Part shown: positions 1-6,285 of the stretch, in pieces
How positions within the stretch are numbered: position 1 is the first letter of the stretch
Layout: each line of letters begins with the position of its first letter
Source: an uncultured Lachnospiraceae bacterium
GTDB taxonomy: Bacteria; Bacillota; Clostridia; Lachnospirales; Lachnospiraceae
Reading direction: 5' to 3'
Length of the DNA stretch: 8,176 nucleotides
NCBI GenBank assembly: GCA_905236275.1
Contig: CAJOPI010000305.1
Location: forward strand, 1-8,176
Position numbers and translations under genes: made by a program
The notes under the pieces: generated by a model
Told to the model about the DNA's origin: nothing
What the model saw: only the letters and a program-made list of their open reading frames with translations
Database searches by the model: none

Positions 1-971
1 AAGAATTAAAGGAAGACAAAAGGTACTGCATAAAGATAGGCCCCTGCGGAATGGGGAAAAAGGCGCTTTATCTTAACAGCTTTTTCTTTGACAGGGTTTA
101 CTATACCGAATATTCCAAAATAGAGAGGGTATTTAAGAGAATAGCAATGAGTAAGGGCGGTTTCAGCGGTAAAGGACTCTTTGCGTCCATACCTTATCTG
201 GTGGTAAAATTCAAGGATGGAACTGAAAAAGTCTGCAATTTCAAATATGAGGAACAGGTAGATATTATTCTTTCCAAAATATCACAGAGTTTTCCTGAAA
301 TTCCTGTTTATTCAAAAGAAGCTGAGAGGAGACTGGAAGCAGCAAGAAAAGCAGAAGAGGCAAGATATGTAAAGGAACTGGAACCTGATGCGGAAAAATC
401 CGTTGAGATACTTAAGCAGGCGAAGAAAACCCTTGAAACAAAGGGCGAGCTGCCGATAAGACTTGCTCACGATGCCAAACAGAAACGTACTTTGGATGCT
501 ATCAACCCCACCTACAGACTTCTTGCTGTTGCTGTATTCCTTGCTGCCGCTGCCTGTGCAGCATGGGGGATAAGAATTGTAATGACAGAAGGCTTCAATG
601 CCGGCGGCGTTTATGTCCTGCTTGGATTTGCTTTTATTTTCTTTGTGATTTCCGCGAATGTCCTGCCCTCCGGAAGAAATAACAAAAAGTATGGAGAAGA
701 ATGCTACAGCAATTCGCTTAAAGATATGAATGATTTTCTTTCAAACAAGAAGGATTTTCCGGTTCCGGCAGTTTACGCACATCCTATAGTAATCGACAGG
801 ATGATAAGGGTTATAAGAGAAGGGAGAACGAATACGGTCAGCGGTGCGATGCAGTTGGTAAAGGATGACCTGAAGGCGTTGAATCCAAGCGTGACAGTAA
901 GTCAGAAAGAATATGATGAAGTGGTAATTGTAAAACCCTTGTTTACGGTTGACGGATACAGAAGCGCATAA
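1..971 (+). CDS. Membrane protein of unknown function, 5'-partial, possible PH-like N-terminal domain
   Basis: I do not recognise a named family. The frame is open from base 3, and the first ATG (base 51) has no Shine-Dalgarno sequence before it, so the gene very probably starts upstream of the window. Counting from that ATG, residues 1-85 alternate short hydrophobic strands with a turn and end in a helix. The strand after KDGTEK and the closing helix recall bacterial pleckstrin-homology-like folds (inference). Residues 87-130 are rich in E, K, A and R and probably form a charged helix or coiled coil. Two hydrophobic segments follow at about 156-177 and 185-205, probably a membrane hairpin. 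A soluble C-terminal part of about 100 residues contains HPIVIDRMIRVIREGR and ends near the DEVVIVKPLF stretch. The PHP gene starts 28 bp after its stop, so co-transcription is possible. Coding is convincing from length and codon use; function is unknown. Confidence 0.85.
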   Translation, partial: ELKEDKRYCIKIGPCGMGKKALYLNSFFFDRVYYTEYSKIERVFKRIAMSKGGFSGKGLFASIPYLVVKFKDGTEKVCNFKYEEQVDIILSKISQSFPEIPVYSKEAERRLEAARKAEEARYVKELEPDAEKSVEILKQAKKTLETKGELPIRLAHDAKQKRTLDAINPTYRLLAVAVFLAAAACAAWGIRIVMTEGFNAGGVYVLLGFAFIFFVISANVLPSGRNNKKYGEECYSNSLKDMNDFLSNKKDFPVPAVYAHPIVIDRMIRVIREGRTNTVSGAMQLVKDDLKALNPSVTVSQKEYDEVVIVKPLFTVDGYRSA

Positions 972-999
972 AAAAGTTTTCTACTGAGGTATATTGCTT

Positions 1000-1860
1000 A
1001 TGAATGGCGGAATAGACCTGCATATGCATACAAAATATTCGGATGGAACGGATTCGGAATCAGAGCTTATAGACAGGCTTAGAAAAGAAGGGATAAAATA
1101 TTTTTCGGTAACAGACCATGATACCATCGAGGGCGCAATGGCTGTGAAAAAAATAGTGCCCGAGGATATGAATTATGTTCCGGGAATTGAGTTTTCCTGC
1201 AGAACAAGCGACAGGGGAAAGGTTCATATTCTCGGCTATAATTATGATGAAAATGATAAAGAGTTCAGAATGGCAATAAGTGAAGGTCATTTCATGCGGA
1301 TAGAAAAGCTTGAAATAAGGCTTAAACATCTGAAAGAAGATCATGGAATAGAATTTTCGGATGAGGATTATAAATATGTCCGTTCGCTTACAAGTACAGG
1401 AAAACCGCATCTTGCGATGCTTCTTATAAAATATGGTTATGCCGAAAGCAAAAAAGAGGCTATAGAAAAATATATTGATGACAAAAAAATCAAAAATGAC
1501 GTAACTGATACCAGAATCCCTTCGGAAGATGCTGTTTCGGGAATACTTTCCGGTGGGGGGATTCCTGTCTGGGCTCATCCGCTCGGAGGAATCAATGAAA
1601 GGAGACTTACGGAAGAAGAATTTGAAGGCAGACTGAAGCTCCTTATAAATGAAGGCTTGAAAGGGCTTGAATGCTGGTATTCCCTTTATAATGAGGATGA
1701 GGTGGAATTTCTTATAAAAACTGCTGAAAAATATGATATTCTGATAAGCGGCGGCAGCGATTATCATGGGAAGAACAAAAAAGTTGCGCCCGGTGAACTT
1801 AATAATTTTGGAAAAGTTGTACCAAAAGAATACTTAAATATAAGTAAATGTATTTTTTAA
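1000..1860 (+). CDS. PHP-domain phosphoesterase (TrpH/YciV-like)
   Basis: A 286-residue cytoplasmic metal-dependent phosphoesterase of the PHP superfamily. Numbered from the ATG at 1000, the motifs appear in order: DLHMHT (H8, H10) with D15, TDHDT (D39, H40, D41), GIEFS (E64), HILGY (H76), GKPHLA (H137), WAHPLGG (H193) and GSDYHG (D254, H256). This is the full set of metal ligands expected for the subfamily that includes E. coli YciV/TrpH (RNase AM) and 3',5'-nucleotide bisphosphatases, and the length fits. Residues of about 90-170 form the helical insert typical of that subfamily. Substrates known in the family are nucleoside 3',5'-bisphosphates and short RNA 5' ends; which one applies here is unknown. 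An in-frame TTG at 994 would add two residues, but it lies only 4 nt after the TGAGG at 985-989, while the ATG is 10 nt away, so I prefer the ATG. It is probably a housekeeping gene unrelated to the sugar system. Confidence 0.9.
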   Translation: MNGGIDLHMHTKYSDGTDSESELIDRLRKEGIKYFSVTDHDTIEGAMAVKKIVPEDMNYVPGIEFSCRTSDRGKVHILGYNYDENDKEFRMAISEGHFMRIEKLEIRLKHLKEDHGIEFSDEDYKYVRSLTSTGKPHLAMLLIKYGYAESKKEAIEKYIDDKKIKNDVTDTRIPSEDAVSGILSGGGIPVWAHPLGGINERRLTEEEFEGRLKLLINEGLKGLECWYSLYNEDEVEFLIKTAEKYDILISGGSDYHGKNKKVAPGELNNFGKVVPKEYLNISKCIF

Positions 1861-1881
1861 CGTGCAATCTCCGCAGCAATC

Positions 1882-1890
1882 TGATATACT
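1882..1890 (+). promoter_or_regulatory. Candidate extended -10 promoter for the two-component genes
   Basis: The string TGATATACT reads as an extended -10 element (TG, one base, then TATACT, five of six matches to TATAAT). The region 17 bp upstream (1862-1867, GTGCAA) is a poor -35, which extended -10 promoters tolerate. Transcription would start near 1897, leaving a leader of about 45 nt with AGGAG at 1924-1928 before the regulator gene. The -10 also forms the left arm of a small inverted repeat, TATAC (1885-1889) and GTATA (1897-1901). The prediction is by eye; the 80-bp gap after a complete gene makes a promoter here likely. Confidence 0.4.
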
Positions 1891-1940
1891 TTAGCTGTAT
1901 AACTATATGGAAGCCAACTAAGTAGGAGACAAAGAGATTC

Positions 1941-3563
1941 ATGGTAAAACTGTTCCTTGTGGAAGATGAAAAAATTATGCGTGACGGCATAAGAAAGCAT
2001 ATAGACTGGAAGGGTGAGGACATTGAATTCGTCGGTGAGGCAAGTGATGGAGAGCTTGCTTATCCGCAGATTCTGAAAACAAGACCGGATATAATCGTTA
2101 CGGATATAAAAATGCCGTTCATGGACGGGCTTGAACTTTCAAAGCTTGTAAAAAAGGAACTTCCCGAATCGAAAATAATAATACTTTCCGGTTATGATGA
2201 ATTCAAATATGCACAGGAAGCGGTTTCCATTGGTGTCGAGGAATATATCCTGAAGCCGATTTCTCCGGCGAGACTCCTTGAAACGATAAAGAGCGTACAG
2301 AAAAAGATAGAAGAGAGCAGGAAAAACGAATCGGCACTTGAAGAATGGTCGAGGGAAGAAATTCTTGAAAGAAATGCGTTAGAACAACAGAAGCTTTTCA
2401 GGGCTTTAGTCAGCGGTCAGATGTCTATGACAGAGCTTGTGGAAGCAGGTCGGAAGCTCGAAATGGATCTGATGGCAAGCTTTTATGAGATAAGCATTTT
2501 TAATTTTACCCTGCCGGGCGAAACAGGTGATGCCTATTCGGAAAAACAGAATGCTTTCGGTTCACAGGTTCTCGATGAAATAGATGAGATAGATGGATGT
2601 TTCCTTTTTGACAGGGGAACGGAAGGTTTTGCTATACTTACTCTTGGTGAAACAGAGGAAATGGTCAGGAAGAAGGATGATGAGGCCATTCAGAGAATAA
2701 TCGAAGCGGCAGAATCCATAGAAGAAGGAAACTATTTCGTAGGTGTCGGTACACCTGTGAACAGACTCAGTAGTCTCGGAAATTCCTATGATGATGCGAA
2801 CAGGGCTTTTTCCTACAGATATTTCAGGGAACCGAATCAGGTGGTTTATGCCAGCCGTCTTGTAAATACAGGCGGCTCAAATGTGGATGTGGACGTTTCA
2901 ATGGTTGCTTCCAACGAAAAGAGCAAAGGGGTCTATGAGAAGTTCCTTCGAAGCGGTTCGGCAGATGAGGTTCACCACTTCATACATGAGATATTTTCTT
3001 CTTTCGGAGAGAAAAATATCAATTCGATGCTTTTTTTGAATTATATAACCATGGATCTTTATTTTGCAACGATCAGTTTTATCCAGGATCTTGGCTATAA
3101 GGCTTCGGACGTCTCGGAAGAATTTGAGGATATAAATTCTGCAATAAAAACGATTGGCAATTATAAGGATGCGGAAGCTTATCTGGAGCGAGGGCTGGAA
3201 GGGGCGATTGCACTCAGGGACAGCAATTCTGTAAAGAAATACAGTGTCATACTCAAAAAGGTTATGGCATATATTGATGAAAATTTCGATAAGGATGATA
3301 TTTCTCTCAATACCGTTGCGTCTATTGCAAATATCAGCCCGAATCATTTTTCGACCATTTTTTCATCGGAGGTTGGTGTCACCTTTATAGAATACCTTAT
3401 AGGAAAAAGAATGGAACGGGCGAGGGAGCTTCTGATGACGACGAATATGAGAAGCTCGGAGATTGCCTACAAGGTCGGATATAAAGATCCGCATTATTTC
3501 AGCTATATGTTCAAGAAAACTCAGGGAATGACGACCAGGGAATATAGAGCAAGAGGAAAGTAA
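1941..3563 (+). CDS. Response regulator, receiver plus AraC-type DNA-binding domain (YesN-like)
   Basis: A 540-residue cytoplasmic transcription regulator, partner of the kinase encoded immediately downstream. The receiver domain (about 1-122) has the acidic pocket E8/D9, phosphoacceptor D55 in VTDIKMP, S83 in ILSGYDEF and K105 in LKP. A charged helix (about 118-150) leads to a central region. Its part at about 180-295 ends in VGVGTPVNRLSSL and SYDDANRAF, which resembles the GGDEF-like CdaR domain often found in these regulators. Residues about 437-540 form the AraC-type domain with two helix-turn-helix motifs (about 455-476 and 503-527, including IAYKVGYKDPHYFSYMFKK). The length fits the large YesN-like regulators of Clostridia. 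The ATG at 1941 has AGGAG at 1924-1928, a rather long 12-nt spacing, but it starts exactly at the receiver strand MVKLFLVEDE. The likely target is the transporter promoter region downstream (inference from position). Confidence 0.95.
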   Translation: MVKLFLVEDEKIMRDGIRKHIDWKGEDIEFVGEASDGELAYPQILKTRPDIIVTDIKMPFMDGLELSKLVKKELPESKIIILSGYDEFKYAQEAVSIGVEEYILKPISPARLLETIKSVQKKIEESRKNESALEEWSREEILERNALEQQKLFRALVSGQMSMTELVEAGRKLEMDLMASFYEISIFNFTLPGETGDAYSEKQNAFGSQVLDEIDEIDGCFLFDRGTEGFAILTLGETEEMVRKKDDEAIQRIIEAAESIEEGNYFVGVGTPVNRLSSLGNSYDDANRAFSYRYFREPNQVVYASRLVNTGGSNVDVDVSMVASNEKSKGVYEKFLRSGSADEVHHFIHEIFSSFGEKNINSMLFLNYITMDLYFATISFIQDLGYKASDVSEEFEDINSAIKTIGNYKDAEAYLERGLEGAIALRDSNSVKKYSVILKKVMAYIDENFDKDDISLNTVASIANISPNHFSTIFSSEVGVTFIEYLIGKRMERARELLMTTNMRSSEIAYKVGYKDPHYFSYMFKKTQGMTTREYRARGK

Positions 3564-5036
3564 ATGTTTAATCTGAGGAATTTCTCCATAAAAAAGAGGC
3601 TCACAATAATGTGTGCCGCATGCCTGACTCCTATGTTCATCATAACCATGTTTCTTGTTTATGAGCTGCAGGGACTCTGCTCTGCCTATGACAGAATTGC
3701 TGAGAATATCACGATTGCAAATAATTACAATATAGAATTCAAGCAGGAAATGAATTCTGTGATGTATCAGATGGCGGCACGTTCCCTTACTAAGAACAAA
3801 GTCGAGGAAACACTGGGAATCGTGGGACCCGATATGCTCATAGCTGAGGCGAGGGAAAGCTTCAAGGAACTCGAAAAAACCTCTCTGAGCCGTAAATCAA
3901 AGGAACAGCTCGTGTCTCTGGGAAAAGTCCTTGATACGCTTCAGCTCAACGTGGATAACCTGAATACCTCCATAAAAGAGGGCGGTCATTATGATGAGGA
4001 TATGCAAAGCCTTGATAATAATATCTATGTCACTACCGATCTCGTACAGGATGATATTACCAGATACATTTACTATGAATCCATAAATATGGAGCAGACC
4101 AGAAGATTCCTTAACAACCGCAAAAATATGATAATCATAGGCTCGCTGATAGTACTTTTGATTATCATAGTTTTTACGCTGCTCCAGTCTTATTTCATTT
4201 CGGGAAGTATAACAAAGCCTGTAAGCCGGCTTGTGGAAGCTACGGAGAAGGTCGGTGTCGGAAATTTTGATATTCACGTTAATACTGATATGGATGGCGG
4301 TTCCGGTAATAATGAGATAGTCCAGCTTGGAGAGAGCTTCAATACCATGACGGGAAAAATATCCGAACTGGTGGAAAATATTCGCTATGAGCAGGAAAAC
4401 TCCAGAAAACTTGAAATGAAACTTCTGCAAAATCAGATAAATCCGCATTTTCTTTACAATACTTTGGATAATATTGTCTGGCTCTCCGAAGACGGAAGAA
4501 AAGATGACGTGGCGGGTATCGTGACTTCCCTTTCACAGTTCATGCGAACGACTCTTTCGGGAGGGAATGACTTTGTTTCACTTTCCACAGAGATTGCACA
4601 TGTGGATGCTTATCTGCAGATACAGTCATTCCGCTATAGTGACATACTCGTTTATGACATACATGTTCCGGAGCATCTGTACCTTTACAAGATTATAAAA
4701 ATGACGCTTCAGCCCATTGTTGAAAATGCTCTTTATCATGGAATAAAGAACAAGAGGAGCGGGGGAAAGATAAAAATCGAGGCATCAGAGGTGATGGACA
4801 GCATTCGCATTTTGGTAGAGGATAACGGAATGGGAATGATGGCAGAGGATCTTGCAAGGGTTGAAGGGCTTATAGAAGGCAGTATAGAACCCTCAGAAGA
4901 CAATTCCGGTTTCGGTATCGCAAACGTATCAAAAAGGCTGAGGCTTTATTATGGAGACAAGTCCAGTATCAATGTAACGAGTGATTACGGTATCGGAACG
5001 AAGGTGGAAATATATATACCAAAGCAGTTGTCGTAA
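3564..5036 (+). CDS. Sensor histidine kinase, HAMP plus His_kinase (YesM-like)
   Basis: A 490-residue membrane kinase. Membrane segment 1 is at about 13-33 and segment 2 at about 188-212, enclosing an extracellular part of about 155 residues. A HAMP linker follows (about 210-262, with ITKPVSRLVEAT and the E251 to N260 second helix), then a signalling helix. The His_kinase domain has phosphoacceptor H295 in NQINPHFLYNTL. The ATPase domain shows the N box (LQPIVENALYHGI, N388), the G1 box DNGMGM (D420) and the G2 box GFGIANV (449-455), so it appears catalytically complete. It starts directly after the regulator's TAA, with AGAGG at 3552-3556 seven bases before the ATG, so the two are surely co-transcribed. 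YesM-type kinases usually carry a larger Cache-type sensor; this one is shorter and looks mostly helical, so it may read a partner such as the neighbouring binding protein rather than bind ligand itself (inference). Confidence 0.95.
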   Translation: MFNLRNFSIKKRLTIMCAACLTPMFIITMFLVYELQGLCSAYDRIAENITIANNYNIEFKQEMNSVMYQMAARSLTKNKVEETLGIVGPDMLIAEARESFKELEKTSLSRKSKEQLVSLGKVLDTLQLNVDNLNTSIKEGGHYDEDMQSLDNNIYVTTDLVQDDITRYIYYESINMEQTRRFLNNRKNMIIIGSLIVLLIIIVFTLLQSYFISGSITKPVSRLVEATEKVGVGNFDIHVNTDMDGGSGNNEIVQLGESFNTMTGKISELVENIRYEQENSRKLEMKLLQNQINPHFLYNTLDNIVWLSEDGRKDDVAGIVTSLSQFMRTTLSGGNDFVSLSTEIAHVDAYLQIQSFRYSDILVYDIHVPEHLYLYKIIKMTLQPIVENALYHGIKNKRSGGKIKIEASEVMDSIRILVEDNGMGMMAEDLARVEGLIEGSIEPSEDNSGFGIANVSKRLRLYYGDKSSINVTSDYGIGTKVEIYIPKQLS

Positions 5037-5058
5037 AAAAATCAACTTTTTGTCGTAA
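5028..5058 (+). repeat. 9-bp direct repeat, 22 bp apart: candidate regulator operator
   Basis: TTGTCGTAA occurs at 5028-5036 and again at 5050-5058, and the match extends to 11 of 12 bases as TTGTCGTAAnAA. The 22-bp offset is about two helical turns, so both copies face the same side of the DNA. A degenerate third copy sits a further 22 bp on (5072-5085, sharing TAAnAAT). AraC-type activators commonly bind direct repeats about 21 bp apart next to the -35 region. The position, between the kinase gene and the binding-protein gene, suits a site for the regulator encoded at 1941-3563. The first copy overlaps the kinase stop codon. The repeat is seen directly; its role is inferred. Confidence 0.45.
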
Positions 5059-5060
5059 CA

Positions 5061-5121
5061 ATCTGTAAATAATTCCATAAGAATTAAAAGTATATCTAAC
5101 TTTATCAGTAAATAATTGCAT
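5061..5121 (+). repeat. 18-bp imperfect direct repeat, 43 bp apart
   Basis: ATCTGTAAATAATTCCAT (5061-5078) and ATCAGTAAATAATTGCAT (5104-5121) match at 16 of 18 positions. The 43-bp offset is close to four helical turns. Both contain a GTAA core also present in the TTGTCGTAA repeats just upstream, giving GTAA at 5033, 5055, 5065 and 5108. The region is AT-rich, which raises the chance of coincidence, but an 18-bp unit at this identity is long for chance in 169 bp. It could be a second class of binding site or part of the same operator array. Confidence 0.45.
5091..5096 (+). promoter_or_regulatory. Weak candidate -10 of the transporter promoter
   Basis: TATATC matches the -10 consensus at four of six positions. 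No good -35 lies 16-18 bp upstream (AATAAT at 5068-5073), as expected for a promoter that depends on an activator bound just upstream. Transcription would start near 5103 and give a leader of about 100 nt containing the hairpin at 5139-5182. Other AT-rich hexamers nearby (TAAAAT at 5144-5149, TACACT at 5131-5136) are possible but also lack a partner -35. Confidence 0.22.
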
Positions 5122-5138
5122 GGATTGAAATACACTAA

Positions 5139-5182
5139 GGGCTTAAAATGTCATTATCGGGTTATAGGACAGATTAATGCCC
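5139..5182 (+). promoter_or_regulatory. Stem-loop in the 5' leader of the binding-protein gene
   Basis: Pairing found by hand: 5139-5142 (GGGC) with 5179-5182 (GCCC), a bulged T at 5178, 5143-5146 (TTAA) with 5174-5177 (TTAA), a 2x2 internal loop, 5149-5152 (TGTC) with 5168-5171 (GACA), then 5155-5157 with 5164-5166, closed by a six-base loop. This gives 15 base pairs in 44 nt. No U-tract follows, so it is not a standard terminator. It ends 11 nt before the ribosome-binding site and leaves that site free. It may protect the mRNA end or act in post-transcriptional control. I recognise no known riboswitch class. Confidence 0.4.
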
Positions 5183-5193
5183 CTGTGTTCAAT

Positions 5194-5200
5194 GGGAGGG
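5194..5200 (+). promoter_or_regulatory. Ribosome-binding site fixing the binding-protein start
   Basis: GGGAGGG lies five bases before the ATG at 5206. The frame is open further upstream to a TTG at 5116, but that start has no Shine-Dalgarno sequence. Starting at 5206 also gives a proper lipoprotein signal peptide. Confidence 0.8.
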
Positions 5201-5205
5201 TATTA

Positions 5206-6261
5206 ATGAAAACTAAAGCATTGGCGGCTGTTTTGTGGGAACTGCTGGCAATCGGAATACTTACGGCATGCGGCTCATCAACAGAGTATGCGGAGGTCGG
5301 AGCGGAAGAGGATTCCCTCATAACCGTCGGCTTTTCACAGGTTGGTGCCGAGTCTGACTGGAGAAACTCGTGTACGAATTCGGTCATGGAAGCTTTTTCC
5401 GATGACAATGGCTTTAACCTTATTTTCAGCGATGCACAGCAGAAGCAGGAAAACCAGATAAAGGCGGTTCGTGATTTTATCAGTCAGGATGTGGATTACA
5501 TCATAATCGATCCTATCACTGAATCCGGCTGGGATCAGTCGCTTAAAGAGGCGTCTGATGCAGGTATACCTGTTATCATTGTTGACAGAAGGGTTGATTC
5601 CGACGATTCACTCTATACTGCGGCAATCGGGTCTGATTTCGAACTGGAAGGAAAGAAAGCCTGTGCTTATTTAAAAGCCTATCTCGAAAAAACGTCTTAC
5701 AAAGGCGAAGTAAATATTGTAGATATTCAGGGAACCATTGGAGCTTCTGCAACGATCGGACGCTCAAAGGCTTTTGATGATGCGGCAAAAGAAAACGGCT
5801 GGAACGTTCTTGCCCAGGAAACCGGTGAATTTACACAGGCTAAAGGGCAGGAGGTAATGGAGTCAATACTTAAGCGGCATGACAATGTCAATGTTGTATA
5901 TTGCGAAAATGACAATGAAGCTTTTGGCGTAAGGGATGCGATAGAGGCTGCGGGAAAGAAGGTAGGAACAAACCTGAAAAGGGGCGAGATATTGCTGCTT
6001 TCCTTTGACACCACAAGAGCCGGCCTTACGGAAACACTCAACGGAACGATACTTGTAAATACTGAGTGCAATCCTCTTTACGGAGAAAGACTTGCTTCGA
6101 TGGTAAGAACCCTTGAAGAAGGCGGTACTCTCGAAAAGCATACCTATATCGAGGAAAATCAGTATTCGGCAAACGAGCTTGTGAAGAGTGTGGTCGTGGA
6201 TGGTACGACATACCCTGTCACTTTACTTACACAGGAGATTCTGGACGAGAGACCTTACTAA
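5206..6261 (+). CDS. Sugar-binding lipoprotein of a CUT2 ABC importer (YtfQ-like)
   Basis: A 351-residue lipid-anchored binding protein that captures a sugar outside the membrane and delivers it to the permeases encoded next. Residues 1-21 are a lipoprotein signal peptide with lipobox LTAC and lipidated C22. The mature part from about 36 is a periplasmic-binding-protein type I fold: VGFSQVGAESDWR (41-53), QQKQENQIKAVR (78-89), the hinge strand VDRR (126-129), QGTIGASATIGR (175-186), ENDNEAFG (234-241) and SFDTTRAG (266-273). From memory, VGFSQVG-ES-WR, the QQKQENQIKAVR block and QGT-GAS closely match E. coli YtfQ, the galactofuranose-binding protein, and the length fits. Bifidobacterial fructose binding protein FruE belongs to the same group, so the ligand could be galactofuranose, another furanose or fructose. 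One oddity is a glutamate (E12) inside the hydrophobic core of the signal peptide. It follows the two-component pair and is probably induced by it. Confidence 0.92.
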   Translation: MKTKALAAVLWELLAIGILTACGSSTEYAEVGAEEDSLITVGFSQVGAESDWRNSCTNSVMEAFSDDNGFNLIFSDAQQKQENQIKAVRDFISQDVDYIIIDPITESGWDQSLKEASDAGIPVIIVDRRVDSDDSLYTAAIGSDFELEGKKACAYLKAYLEKTSYKGEVNIVDIQGTIGASATIGRSKAFDDAAKENGWNVLAQETGEFTQAKGQEVMESILKRHDNVNVVYCENDNEAFGVRDAIEAAGKKVGTNLKRGEILLLSFDTTRAGLTETLNGTILVNTECNPLYGERLASMVRTLEEGGTLEKHTYIEENQYSANELVKSVVVDGTTYPVTLLTQEILDERPY

Positions 6262-6270
6262 TTTAGCAAT

Positions 6271-6285
6271 GGAAGGTATCAGGAG
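6271..6285 (+). promoter_or_regulatory. Two possible ribosome-binding sites before permease 1
   Basis: GGAAGG at 6271-6276 is nine bases before the ATG at 6286 and supports that start. AGGAG at 6281-6285 directly abuts the ATG, too close to serve it, but is well placed (nine bases) for an in-frame TTG at 6295, which would shorten the protein by three residues. The ATG is preferred; the choice does not affect the membrane domain. Confidence 0.5.

Noticed and set aside
1060..1767. Long open frame (235 codons) on the - strand, antisense to the PHP gene
   Set aside because: It lies wholly within a gene with complete PHP motifs, its translation is low in recognisable domains and rich in F, I and K from reverse-complemented codons, and no suitable ribosome-binding site or promoter was noticed.
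1843..1849. AGTAAAT at the end of the PHP gene, matching the core of the repeats at 5061-5121
   Set aside because: Seven AT-rich bases are expected by chance, and the flanking bases do not match, so it is not good evidence for autoregulation.
2574..2597. Short tandem GATGARATA repeat in the response regulator gene
   Set aside because: It encodes DEIDEIDG in frame within a coding region; two units of nine bases in an acidic stretch are ordinary.
5034..5052. A-run followed by T-run after the kinase stop, resembling a terminator
   Set aside because: Only A and T homopolymer arms could pair, with no GC-rich stem, so it would be very weak; it is better explained by the overlapping direct repeats.
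5116..5205. N-terminal extension of the binding protein from TTG at 5116
   Set aside because: No ribosome-binding site there, and the extension would bury the signal peptide; the ATG at 5206 has GGGAGGG and gives a proper lipobox.
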